Part shown: positions 39,855 to 52,561 of the stretch, piece after piece
Layout of the letters: each line of letters opens with the position of its first letter
How positions within the stretch are numbered: position 1 is the stretch's first letter
Position numbers and translations under genes: made by a program
DNA from: Brachynemurus nebulosus
Taxonomy: Eukaryota; Arthropoda; Insecta; Neuroptera; Myrmeleontidae
Direction: 5' to 3'
Length of the DNA stretch: 64,000 nt
NCBI GenBank assembly: GCA_035578155.1
Contig: JAPWDM010000016.1
Span: 7,773,544-7,837,543 of the forward strand
The notes under the pieces: generated by a model
The model's input: only the letters and a program-made list of their open reading frames with translations
What the model was told of the DNA's origin: nothing
Databases searched by the model: none

Positions 39855-40639
39855 ATTCATTTGTAAAAATTTAAAATTAATTATATTTTAAATGTTTTTA
39901 TCTATGAGATAAAATAAAATTGTAAACAATTTTAAAGTTAATATTGTCAAATTTTAAATTATGAAAAACTTTAAAAATTCTGCTCTTCGATTTAATAACC
40001 ATACTTTTTTGAATATAAATTAACAACTAAATTTCTTAATTTGCAATACAAGTTGGAAGATTAATAGCAAGGGCATTATGAGAAAAAAAATTGAAAATCG
40101 ATATATAAACTGTAAAGTAAATAAAAAATTGTTGAATTTTACTTACTTAAAATCAATTATTATTATTCTATTATCTAAATTTAACTTTGGAGTAACATAG
40201 TTAACGGTTGGCTTTAAAAAATTAGGCCTAAAATTATTTGATTTTCAGATCTTTTTCTCATACAGTCAAAAAGCTTCAATGCGTACTTATTTGTCACTTT
40301 AAGTATTATTATTATTATTTATTTTGTATATTTGTAAATAATCTTTGTACATATATTTTTGATTCATGGTATAACATTACTATATATATACATACATGTA
40401 TACATATAAAAAATACGTTGTATTATACCTATTGTTTTAACAATTTTTTTTTTATTGAAATGTTCGTTTATAATGTAAATACTTTTTTTCTTTTTTGTTA
40501 TTTAAATTCGCATTATATATTACATTAATTCATAATTTTAAAAATTGTCAAAAATTTTAATAATTTTCAAAATAAAATATTTTAAAAATTTCATAATTCA
40601 CATATTTCATTTGTTTGTGTGATGAGTCTAAGTATGCAG
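39855..40639 (+). other. eve 3' UTR and downstream flank
   Basis: AT-rich, no coding. AATAAA signals lie at 39913-39918 and 40120-40125; either could end the transcript. Confidence 0.5.
39913..39918 (+). terminator. Candidate eve polyadenylation signal
   Basis: AATAAA 59 bp after the stop codon. A second AATAAA at 40120 is an alternative. AT-rich context makes chance hits common. Confidence 0.4.
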
Positions 40640-41245
40640 GCAAAAGTAAGTATCATAAAAATAGAACCTTTTTGATCATTTTCTCAGCGTACAGTCTACT
40701 TTTATTACTTATGTTGTAAAACCTTTTCATACAAAATATAGTTCTAGCGAAATTTTGAGTCGAAAGTTCAGCTATTGCGGCAACTGTCATGACACGAGTT
40801 GAGCCCGAGATTATGATAGAAATTTGTTTTGATGCTCTTGAAAGTTTAAAGTTACATTCATTAAAATATATATGTATATATGTATATATGTATTTATGTA
40901 TCTGTAGGGTAACTTTCGAGCGAAACATTCTATTTTTATGAAATTTACTGGAAACATTGGAAGTCCAAAAAATCTTAGATGAGTTCTTCAGCCAGACACG
41001 TTCGATGCCTAAAACATGGCTTTTTAGGCATTTTTCATGAACAAAAATTAGTTCTTTGCCAAAATTTTTGCAAATTCAAAAGTTCTTATATGACATTTTT
41101 TACACCATTGAATAGAAGAAACAACATCACATAAAAAATGTTTTTGAACCATTATTCTAGGTAAACTTGTTTCCGATAGCAACTAATTTTTGTAAACGGA
41201 GAAAACGCTATGTGCCTATGTCATGCAGGCTGCTGCGACAGATGT
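40640..41245 (-). repeat. Repeat family F2, inverted copy
   Basis: Reverse-complemented, it follows the 44225-44715 copy: AGTTCTTCAGCCAGACACGT, TAGGCATTTTT, CAAAAATTAGTT, ATCACATAAAAAATGTTTTT and TTATTCTAGGTAA all match. Where other copies have a long TA tract it has a short (TATATG)n-like stretch (40866-40895). It ends in the F2 terminal block GGCTGCTGCGACAG. Confidence 0.6.
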
Positions 41246-41269
41246 ATGTTTTATTTTATTAGTAGGTAC

Positions 41270-41958
41270 TAGAGTTGTCGATTCTCCAAAAAAAGATCGA
41301 TTTTTGTATCGATTTAAATCGAAATCAAAAAAATCGATTAAAAAAAAATCGGCTAAAAAAATCGATTCTGTGAGATCGATCTAAAAAATCTAAATTTTGA
41401 AAAGTTTGATAAAATTAGCTTATAATTTTTGTTTAAGGGACTTACTTGATAGTACATAGGTAATATCGGTAATATCGTGTAAAAACGCCTTACATTATAT
41501 TTGTAAAGGCGATGAGTTAACTTTTCAATTATAATTATAAAAAATAACGCAATTGAATATGTAGAACGAATACCACGAAGTGAACCAAGTTTATTCAAAA
41601 TTTCAAACAAATTGACAAAAAAATGTTTTCTAAATAAGTCGCTTTTGTGGGAAAGGGATCGTGGTTTGCACAGATAGGTGGTCCCTTCCTTCCTTTTGTA
41701 TTAATAGTCAGCCTTATATAGAGCCATAAGAGGCGTTAGTTGATATAACGAGTAAAAAGTGACAAAACAATAGAGTTTTTGGTGTTTCATTTTAACACAT
41801 GTTTCTTTGTAGAATTACTATTTAAATGAAGTTATTTTTGGGAAAAATCGGTTATCGATCCCCTACTTTTGATAATCGATTCATGAATCGATTCAAATGA
41901 AAAAAATCGAAAAAAGAATCGATTTTTTAAGCTTCGATTAATCGATTTTCGACATCAG
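41270..41958. mobile_element. 689-bp hAT-type element with perfect 8-bp TSD
   Basis: Flanked by GTAGGTAC at 41262-41269 and 41959-41966. Ends TAGAGTTGTCGATT and (inverted) CTGATGTCGAAAATCGATT. Both subterminal zones are packed with ATCGATT motifs in both orientations. No transposase frame. Confidence 0.75.
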
Positions 41959-41966
41959 GTAGGTAC

Positions 41967-43072
41967 AGTAAATTTATTAAGAAATAGCTTCTCAAATTGC
42001 AAAAATTTTCATACTAGATTTTTCTTTTGGAAGTGGTTCAGGGACGGTCCGTGAGTATAAATATCAATTGGCGGGATGGTGGGGATTGTGCTTCAGCCGC
42101 CATATTGGAAAATGTCTTTTCAAATAATCACTAATATCTTACAAACTATGTATATCAATTTTGCAAAGAAAATGATAAGAACTACATCTTGGATTTTAGT
42201 TTTACAAGGAATGGTCACAAGAATAAATAACAGTTGTTATCTATTCTGTGGAATGGTACAGAAGTTTCCCTCTGCGATATCGTTCATTTTAAGACATATT
42301 GTAGTGCTTGACAAAGTAACAAACATATTTTAATTATACGTGCCCAATAGCATATTTAGGGGGTAAAACACCCCTACAAAAATTTGGTGCCAAATCATAT
42401 TTTGGTATTTTTCTTATACTAGTCCTTAAGCAATTTTGACACATTTTGATGAAAAGTGGTCAAAGGATTTGGACTGAGGTTACATTTGTCTTGAATTTTT
42501 TTCACTTAGGTTACATAATTTTTAAGGAGTTAAACAGCTCTAAAAATGGGTTTATTAAAAATTTTTTGGGAAAATCATCGGTCAAATTCTTTAAAATTCT
42601 GTAAAAAGGCTACAAGTTATTAGTTAATAAATAATACGCGTTACCCACTGTAATGGCACGGCATAACTGGGGGGTTATGGTGGGTTATATATATGAGTAC
42701 GAAATTTTTAACAAAAATTAAATATATGGGATTTTCCCCATTATAAAATTAATAGAAAAGGGAAAATAAGGTTACTTGGTAATTCCTTGACTTGAAATAG
42801 ATAGTTTTGAAACTTTCGTTAGACAAAACCAAATTTATTCGAAAAAATAAAAACCTCTCGTACTGCTACCCATACATTTGTACGGCTACCCATTTGTATA
42901 TTTACAAATATACCTTTAAAATATAATTTTTTTTATCTTTATTAGTTATTGGACCAACAGGGATCTGTTACACACAGTAGTGCGAAAAAAATAGATAAAA
43001 TGACAATGATATGACGTAACGGGTTAGCCACACAATGGCTCCCAATTCACATTAGATTTGATAACTTAAAAA
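41967..43072. other. AT-rich DNA, nothing recognised
   Basis: An 85-codon frame at 42076-42333 has no motif. Some lines resemble repeat sequence (CACCCCTACAAAAATT..) but no second copy is visible in the window. Confidence 0.4.
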
Positions 43073-43395
43073 AAATACCCATGTCGCAGCATCCTGCATA
43101 ACCTGCGAATTTCCATTTACAAAAGTACGTTTTTCTCGGAAACTAGTTGATATAGAGTAATTGTAAATAAAAAAACCTTCTTTATGTGATTTTTCCACCT
43201 CATTCCGCCAAATTTTTTTCGTGAAATGAAATTTTTCGTGGAAAAAATTTACAATTAATTTGTGAAAAAAATTTATAATTAATTTTTTATTTACAATTAC
43301 TCTATATCAACTAGTTTCCGAGAAAAACGTAGTACTTTTGTAAATGGAAATTCGCTATGTTATGTAGGATGCTGCGACAGGGGTATTTATGTAAT
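43073..43395. repeat. Palindromic pair of F2 terminal blocks
   Basis: The left arm 43073-43170 (TGTCGCAGCATCCTGC..TCGGAAACTAGTTGATATAG) is the complement of the right arm 43285-43395. The spacer is about 115 bp with its own duplication of AATTTATAATTAATTT-like sequence. The right arm leads directly into the F2 copy at 43396. Confidence 0.7.
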
Positions 43396-43990
<595 letters not shown>

Positions 43991-44019
43991 TCAGTTTATA
44001 TAAATTATAGAACAATAAG

Positions 44020-44165
44020 GTTCAGTTAGGTGAGAAAAAATTTTGTTGGGTTCGGTTACGTTACAAAAAATTTCCTTAGGTTCGGTTAGGTTTGACACCA
44101 AATTTTCTTAGGTTCGGTTAGGTTAGATCAAGTTCCGTTAGGTTCAGTTAGATTAGAAAAAATTT
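44020..44165. repeat. GGTTCGGTTAGGTT-like degenerate tandem repeat
   Basis: Four to five loose units of about 30-40 bp, each with GGTTCGGTTAGGTT or GGTTCAGTTAG and AAAAAATTTT. It superficially resembles the TTAGG telomere repeat of insects but is too irregular and internal to be a telomere. Confidence 0.6.
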
Positions 44166-44224
44166 TCGTTCACATTACTCCACCCACCGCCGGAGGTTTC
44201 TAAAACCGCCCCGGTAGTGGATTT

Positions 44225-44529
44225 TCTTATTTTCTTATTTTCTCAAAAACTAGCTAACCTAGAATAATAGTTCAAAAACCTTTTTTATGTGATTTTTTTC
44301 CCTTTTTGCAATGGTGTATAAAAATGTGGCAAAAACTTTTAAATTATAGCAAATTTTAGCAAAAAACTAATTTTTGCAAGAACAAAAACCATGTTCCTGG
44401 CATCCGACGTGTCTGGCTGAAGAACTCGTCCAAGATTTTTGGATTTCCAACGTTGTCACCAAATTTCGTAAAGCTAGCAGTTTTTCCTGAAGAGCTATCG
44501 TGCTGATACATATATACATACATAAACCT

Positions 44530-44603
<74 letters not shown>

Positions 44604-44715
44604 TTTAGTGAATATTATTTTTGGGTTCTAGGGGCCTCAAAACAAATTTCTGCCATAGTCGCGGGCTGAACTTCCACCATGAGTAAGGCTGGAATAGCGA
44701 GTTTCTGGAAATTCG
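44225..44715 (+). repeat. Repeat family F2, second direct copy with (AT)n
   Basis: Same order of blocks as 43396-43990. TA tract at about 44530-44600, preceded by (CATA)n. Ends TTCTGGAAATTCGCTAA. Confidence 0.75.
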
Positions 44716-44829
44716 CTAAAAGAAAAAACTTATTAAATACAACAGGTATAGAAATATAATAAAACTAAAATATTTTTTAATTATTGTCCATGATGTACGT
44801 TAGATTTGTAAACTATAATGCATATTATA

Positions 44830-45172
44830 CAGTGTTCTTCGAAACAAACTATTGCTAGTAGTTTCCTTGTGGCAGACGCCTTTTTAACCATCTGTTTGAT
44901 TTCACTTGACACAAATCTCGAATGTATGCTTCTTCAGACTGATAATTTTTCGTAAAAGTTTTTTTATATTTTGTTGATGAAATCGTTAATTGATTCGATT
45001 TGAAGTTCTCTCCTGATTTGGGCATTGCGTACGTACCACGGAGCTTTAACTATTGTACGCAGCACACGGTTTTGAATCACTTCAAGCTTATTAGTTGTGG
45101 TTGCTGAAGCGTTTCTTCAAATTGGGCACGCATATGTTAGCATGGGCCTGATTAAGGATTTGTATAGTAACA
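44830..45172 (-). pseudogene. jockey-like LINE, C-terminal fragment of ORF2 with three stops
   Basis: On the minus strand from 45172 the frame reads LLYKSLIRPMLTYACPI, then KLEVIQNRVLRTIVKAPWYV, then RNAQIRRELQIESINDFINK. This is the conserved region after the RT of jockey-type elements. In-frame stops follow CPI, FINKI and EKLSV. Only about 110 codons survive. It was likely 5'-truncated and then decayed. Confidence 0.75.
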
Positions 45173-45657
45173 GTGGCGTAGCTGAGGTGACTGGCGCCCT
45201 TGGCCAGACCTGAAAATGGCGCCCTCTCTTTGATAAAAAGAAGGGGGAGCAGTAACTTAAAAAATCCGCCTCCTACCCACATTTACATCATATGCCTGCT
45301 CTCTCTTTTGCACAAACCACAGCCATTTGGGCTTCTGGGCATGATTCATCGAACTTCATGGAATTGTGCGATAACAACGCCCAGTTCCTTTGTTTCCCAG
45401 ATTTCTAGAAATGCTAGAAATATTTTACTTTCAACTTGTAGCCTAGTTTAAAACTAGCCAGTGTAGCTATATATCTTAACTGTTATTTTATCTCACAAGG
45501 GGATAATACAGCCTTGCGGTCGGCGATTTAGCTGAAATTTTTTTTGGTGATAGAGTACACTTAATATGTTTATCCTAAAATAATAGCGCGCACTATTCAG
45601 AAAAACCTGTAACAAAAATATTTAAAAATTTTAATGCAGCTAGTGTACTTAATAAAC
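45173..45657. other. Unassigned DNA with a hAT-like start motif
   Basis: CAGTGGCGTAGC at about 45171 resembles a common insect hAT terminus and immediately follows the LINE fragment, but no right end is visible. The remainder is unrecognised. Confidence 0.3.
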
Positions 45658-46000
45658 TTAACCCTAGAATCATACGTTGGTCTACGAGTCAAGTTAATCA
45701 TACATCGGCGTCGTTTCGACGAATGGACTTTTTACGGGGAGTTTTAGAGTTTATTTGCAAAAAACATTTTTTTTACATAACAATACTATAAAAGCGAACA
45801 AAATATTAAAAAAAAATGGATATGGAAAAATTTCTTAATATAAATATTTATTAATTTTTTTAATTTTTTAATCAAAGCATATTTGCACTATAAAAATTAA
45901 AAAATAGATAAATACATCAGTTGTATCATAAAACATGTCTTTCAAATAATTAATTTATGAACATTATGAGTCAGTGGACATGTGTGACTTTACAGAATGT
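45658..46000 (+). mobile_element. piggyBac-like terminus at TTAA
   Basis: TTAA (45658-45661) is followed directly by CCCTAGAATCATACG, like the TTAA-CCCTAG ends of piggyBac elements. Further in, GGCGTCGTTTCGACG forms a small palindrome. The other end would fall in or beyond the N gap. Confidence 0.4.
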
Positions 46001-46500
46001 NNNNNNNNNNNNNNNNNNNNNNNNNNNNNNNNNNNNNNNNNNNNNNNNNNNNNNNNNNNNNNNNNNNNNNNNNNNNNNNNNNNNNNNNNNNNNNNNNNNN
46101 NNNNNNNNNNNNNNNNNNNNNNNNNNNNNNNNNNNNNNNNNNNNNNNNNNNNNNNNNNNNNNNNNNNNNNNNNNNNNNNNNNNNNNNNNNNNNNNNNNNN
46201 NNNNNNNNNNNNNNNNNNNNNNNNNNNNNNNNNNNNNNNNNNNNNNNNNNNNNNNNNNNNNNNNNNNNNNNNNNNNNNNNNNNNNNNNNNNNNNNNNNNN
46301 NNNNNNNNNNNNNNNNNNNNNNNNNNNNNNNNNNNNNNNNNNNNNNNNNNNNNNNNNNNNNNNNNNNNNNNNNNNNNNNNNNNNNNNNNNNNNNNNNNNN
46401 NNNNNNNNNNNNNNNNNNNNNNNNNNNNNNNNNNNNNNNNNNNNNNNNNNNNNNNNNNNNNNNNNNNNNNNNNNNNNNNNNNNNNNNNNNNNNNNNNNNN
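46001..46500. other. Assembly gap of exactly 500 N
   Basis: Round-number run of N. The left edge is unique or transposon sequence; the right edge is in the middle of a 329-bp rDNA spacer unit. True size unknown. Frames drawn through it are meaningless. Confidence 0.98.
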
Positions 46501-49500
46501 TATTGAAATATTGGTATATGTGAATGTTTTATTATGATTTTTCTAACTATTGATAAAAGTTGATAAAACGTACATCATAAATAACAAATTATAAATTTAC
46601 TCTTAAACTATTATTTTTACATAAAAAATACTTATCCACATTTGTTTATTTTAAGAAAATACATGATAATTTTAAAAAAAGTTTTATAATTTATGAATTT
46701 TTAATAGTTTTGTATCTTATGATAATGTATGAAAAATGTACATTTAAAATACTAATGTAAGTAAGATATTGTAATACGTTAACAAAAGTCAGGTGAATGT
46801 ATAATATTTTAACCAAAAGTAAGTTAAAGTATTGAAATATTGGTATATGTGAATGTTTTATTATGATTTTTCTAACTATTGATAAAAGTTGATAAAACGT
46901 ACATCATAAATAACAAATTATAAATTTACTCTTAAACTATTATTTTTACATAAAAAATACTTATCCACATTTGTTTATTTTAAGAAAATACATGATAATT
47001 TTAAAAAAAGTTTTATAATTTATGAATTTTTAATAGTTTTGTATCTTATGATAATGTATGAAAAATGTACATTTAAAATACTAATGTAAGTAAGATATTG
47101 TAATACGTTAACAAAAGTCAGGTGAATGTATAATATTTTAACCAAAAGTAAGTTAAAGTATTGAAATATTGGTATATGTGAATGTTTTATTATGATTTTT
47201 CTAACTATTGATAAAAGTTGATAAAACGTACATCATAAATAACAAATTATAAATTTACTCTTAAACTATTATTTTTACATAAAAAATACTTATCCACATT
47301 TGTTTATTTTAAGAAAATACATGATAATTTTAAAAAAAGTTTTATAATTTATGAATTTTTAATAGTTTTGTATCTTATGATAATGTATGAAAAATGTACA
47401 TTTAAAATACTAATGTAAGTAAGATATTGTAATACGTTAACAAAAGTCAGGTGAATGTATAATATTTTAACCAAAAGTAAGTTAAAGTATTGAAATATTG
47501 GTATATGTGAATGTTTTATTATGATTTTTCTAACTATTGATAAAAGTTGATAAAACGTACATCATAAATAACAAATTATAAATTTACTCTTAAACTATTA
47601 TTTTTACATAAAAAATACTTATCCACATTTGTTTATTTTAAGAAAATACATGATAATTTTAAAAAAAGTTTTATAATTTATGAATTTTTAATAGTTTTGT
47701 ATCTTATGATAATGTATGAAAAATGTACATTTAAAATACTAATGTAAGTAAGATATTGTAATACGTTAACAAAAGTCAGGTGAATGTATAATATTTTAAC
47801 CAAAAGTAAGTTAAAGTATTGAAATATTGGTATATGTGAATGTTTTATTATGATTTTTCTAACTATTGATAAAAGTTGATAAAACGTACATCATAAATAA
47901 CAAATTATAAATTTACTCTTAAACTATTATTTTTACATAAAAAATACTTATCCACATTTGTTTATTTTAAGAAAATACATGATAATTTTAAAAAAAGTTT
48001 TATAATTTATGAATTTTTAATAGTTTTGTATCTTATGATAATGTATGAAAAATGTACATTTAAAATACTAATGTAAGTAAGATATTGTAATACGTTAACA
48101 AAAGTCAGGTGAATGTATAATATTTTAACCAAAAGTAAGTTAAAGTATTGAAATATTGGTATATGTGAATGTTTTATTATGATTTTTCTAACTATTGATA
48201 AAAGTTGATAAAACGTACATCATAAATAACAAATTATAAATTTACTCTTAAACTATTATTTTTACATAAAAAATACTTATCCACATTTGTTTATTTTAAG
48301 AAAATACATGATAATTTTAAAAAAAGTTTTATAATTTATGAATTTTTAATAGTTTTGTATCTTATGATAATGTATGAAAAATGTACATTTAAAATACTAA
48401 TGTAAGTAAGATATTGTAATACGTTAACAAAAGTCAGGTGAATGTATAATATTTTAACCAAAAGTAAGTTAAAGTATTGAAATATTGGTATATGTGAATG
48501 TTTTATTATGATTTTTCTAACTATTGATAAAAGTTGATAAAACGTACATCATAAATAACAAATTATAAATTTACTCTTAAACTATTATTTTTACATAAAA
48601 AATACTTATCCACATTTGTTTATTTTAAGAAAATACATGATAATTTTAAAAAAAGTTTTATAATTTATGAATTTTTAATAGTTTTGTATCTTATGATAAT
48701 GTATGAAAAATGTACATTTAAAATACTAATGTAAGTAAGATATTGTAATACGTTAACAAAAGTCAGGTGAATGTATAATATTTTAACCAAAAGTAAGTTA
48801 AAGTATTGAAATATTGGTATATGTGAATGTTTTATTATGATTTTTCTAACTATTGATAAAAGTTGATAAAACGTACATCATAAATAACAAATTATAAATT
48901 TACTCTTAAACTATTATTTTTACATAAAAAATACTTATCCACATTTGTTTATTTTAAGAAAATACATGATAATTTTAAAAAAAGTTTTATAATTTATGAA
49001 TTTTTAATAGTTTTGTATCTTATGATAATGTATGAAAAATGTACATTTAAAATACTAATGTAAGTAAGATATTGTAATACGTTAACAAAAGTCAGGTGAA
49101 TGTATAATATTTTAACCAAAAGTAAGTTAAAGTATTGAAATATTGGTATATGTGAATGTTTTATTATGATTTTTCTAACTATTGATAAAAGTTGATAAAA
49201 CGTACATCATAAATAACAAATTATAAATTTACTCTTAAACTATTATTTTTACATAAAAAATACTTATCCACATTTGTTTATTTTAAGAAAATACATGATA
49301 ATTTTAAAAAAAGTTTTATAATTTATGAATTTTTAATAGTTTTGTATCTTATGATAATGTATGAAAAATGTACATTTAAAATACTAATGTAAGTAAGATA
49401 TTGTAATACGTTAACAAAAGTCAGGTGAATGTATAATATTTTAACCAAAAGTAAGTTAAAGTATTGAAATATTGGTATATGTGAATGTTTTATTATGATT

Positions 49501-51293
49501 TTTCTAACTATTGATAAAAGTTGATAAAACGTACATCATAAATAACAAATTATAAATTTACTCTTAAACTATTATTTTTACATAAAAAATACTTATCCAC
49601 ATTTGTTTATTTTAAGAAAATACATGATAATTTTAAAAAAAGTTTTATAATTTATGAATTTTTAATAGTTTTGTATCTTATGATAATGTATGAAAAATGT
49701 ACATTTAAAATACTAATGTAAGTAAGATATTGTAATACGTTAACAAAAGTCAGGTGAATGTATAATATTTTAACCAAAAGTAAGTTAAAGTATTGAAATA
49801 TTGGTATATGTGAATGTTTTATTATGATTTTTCTAACTATTGATAAAAGTTGATAAAACGTACATCATAAATAACAAATTATAAATTTACTCTTAAACTA
49901 TAATTTTTACATAAAAAATACTTATCCACATTTGTTTATTTTAAGAAAATACATGATAATTTTAAAAAAAGTTTTATAATTTATGAATTTTTAATAGTTT
50001 TGTATCTTATGATAATGTATGAAAAATGTACATTTAAAATACTAATGTAAGTAAGATATTGTAATACGTTAACAAAAGTCAGGTGAATGTATAATATTTT
50101 AACCAAAAGTAAGTTAAAGTATTGAAATATTGGTATATGTGAATGTTTTATTATGATTTTTCTAACTATTGATAAAAGTTGATAAAACGTACATCATAAA
50201 TAACAAATTATAAATTTACTCTTAAACTATTATTTTTACATAAAAAATACTTATCCACATTTGTTTATTTTAAGAAAATACATGATAATTTTAAAAAAAG
50301 TTTTATAATTTATGAATTTTTAATAGTTTTGTATCTTATGATAATGTATGAAAAATGTACATTTAAAATACTAATGTAAGTAAGATATTGTAATACGTTA
50401 ACAAAAGTCAGGTGAATGTATAATATTTTAACCAAAAGTAAGTTAAAGTATTGAAATATTGGTATATGTGAATGTTTTATTATGATTTTTCTAACTATTG
50501 ATAAAAGTTGATAAAACGTACATCATAAATAACAAATTATAAATTTACTCTTAAACTATTATTTTTACATAAAAAATACTTATCCACATTTGTTTATTTT
50601 AAGAAAATACATGATAATTTTAAAAAAAGTTTTATAATTTATGAATTTTTAATAGTTTTGTATCTTATGATAATGTATGAAAAATGTACATTTAAAATAC
50701 TAATGTAAGTAAGATATTGTAATACGTTAACAAAAGTCAGGTGAATGTATAATATTTTAACCAAAAGTAAGTTAAAGTATTGAAATATTGGTATATGTGA
50801 ATGTTTTATTATGATTTTTCTAACTATTGATAAAAGTTGATAAAACGTACATCATAAATAACAAATTATAAATTTACTCTTAAACTATTATTTTTACATA
50901 AAAAATACTTATCCACATTTGTTTATTTTAAGAAAATACATGATAATTTTAAAAAAAGTTTTATAATTTATGAATTTTTAATAGTTTTGTATCTTATGAT
51001 AATGTATGAAAAATGTACATTTAAAATACTAATGTAAGTAAGATATTGTAATACGTTAACAAAAGTCAGGTGAATGTATAATATTTTAACCAAAAGTAAG
51101 TTAAAGTATTGAAATATTGGTATATGTGAATGTTTTATTATGATTTTTCTAACTATTGATAAAAGTTGATAAAACGTACATCATAAATAACAAATTATAA
51201 ATTTACTCTTAAACTATTACTTTTACATAAAAAATACTTATCCACATTTGTTTATTTTAAGAAAATACATGATAATTTTAAAAAAAGTTTTAA
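46501..51293 (+). repeat. rDNA intergenic spacer: 329-bp tandem repeats
   Basis: Units begin at 46501, 46830, 47159 and so on every 329 bp to 51107, giving 14 full units plus about 187 bp. By eye all are the same except single changes at 49902 (T to A) and 51220 (T to C). After 51293 the last unit diverges abruptly. The repeats are AT-rich without coding content. In insects such spacer units often carry promoter copies or enhancers for Pol I; which part does so here cannot be told. The array is cut by the gap, so its copy number is a minimum. Confidence 0.9.
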
Positions 51294-52561
51294 AATATAT
51301 GAATTCTTAAAAATTTTGTATCATTTACTATTAATATGTAAAAATTTTTTCTAAGTTCAAATATACATTGATTTTGTATGTAAGCGATGTTGTTGCAGTC
51401 ATCTGACTTATATTGAGTACAAACATCGTCTTACGATGTGTGTTGTTACTGTACTATGTTTTATGTGTCTATATAAAAATCAAAAAAAATGAAAAAAAAA
51501 TGAAAAATTTTAAAAAAAATTCTTATATTTTAATATAAACTTTAAAAAACTTCATTAATAATTATATATTTTATAGTTTTTATCATTTTTATAACAAATT
51601 AAAACAAAAAAATATAAAAAAAAAGTAAAATTTACCACGCTGCAAAATCCAAAACTTATATATGATGATGGTACCTTTTTAAATATCGATGTGTGTAGTT
51701 GACTTAAACATTATGAACGGTTCGGTCAAAGTATATATAGCTATTATGTATGTGTGTAAGACCATTACATTAATAGTTTTATTTTGACTAAGTTCTGTTC
51801 TTTTGAAAATATTATTTTTTGTTAAGTTGATATTTTCAAATAATTTTTATTTACTACAGTAACATCGTAAAGGTACTTCATCGAAAAATTATGAAAATAT
51901 ATAAAGTAAGTGTTTTGGTATTAAAAAAAATATGTGTTTTTATTTATTAAAAATTTTTATGATTTTTATTAATAATTCACATATATTTTTATTAACCCAA
52001 AACCATTTATATATAATTTTTATAATTTTTTAATATTATCCTATATTATGTCAAAGCAAGTCCATGGGCTATAGGTGTTAAGCCTTAGGCTCTTATGTGG
52101 ACAAACAATTTTATAAAATAAATTTTTTAATAAATTTATAATGCAGAAACTCACTACATACCAAGCGCGAATGAAGTGTGTTATTCGAACGTTAAATAAA
52201 TATATATTTTATATATTTAAAAATTGTCGCATACAATCTAGCGAAGAGTTATGAGCAAATGTTTGAATTATTTCAATAAAACTATATTACTTAAAATATA
52301 TGGTAATAGTTTTTATTCAAATATGAATATTTTCAAAAAAGAATTTTTTTTATTTTTCTAAATATTAAAAATTTTAGAAAATATTTTTTATATAAAAAGT
52401 AACAAAAGAAATAAATTTATTTTTATTTCAATTTTTGTTATAATTTTTATATGTTTATATCAGTTTATGAAGAAATTTCATACTGATTAATAAATGAAAA
52501 ACTTTTTAAAATATTTCTTTTTTTTTAAATTGGAATAATTTTATTAAGTTGGAACATACAG
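51294..52561 (+). other. rDNA promoter region and 5' external transcribed spacer
   Basis: Unique AT-rich DNA between the spacer repeats and 18S. A 7-bp-stem hairpin lies at 51423-51439 (ACATCGT-CTT-ACGATGT). The transcription start should be in this stretch, and the rest should be 5' ETS. Confidence 0.7.
51731..51750 (+). promoter_or_regulatory. Possible Pol I core promoter
   Basis: GTATATATAGCTATTATG resembles the TATA-like initiator of insect rRNA genes and stands about 820 bp before 18S, next to a slightly GC-richer patch (GAACGGTTCGGTC). Chance TA-rich matches are frequent here. Confidence 0.25.

Noticed and set aside
44020..44165. Telomere
   Set aside because: Units are irregular, few and internal; true TTAGG arrays are perfect and terminal.
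45957..46537. Frames of about 170-188 codons across N
   Set aside because: They consist of gap characters.
46501..51293. CRISPR-like or satellite-centromere reading of the regular array
   Set aside because: Units are 329 bp and identical with no spacers, and they lead directly into an rDNA unit, so it is an intergenic spacer.
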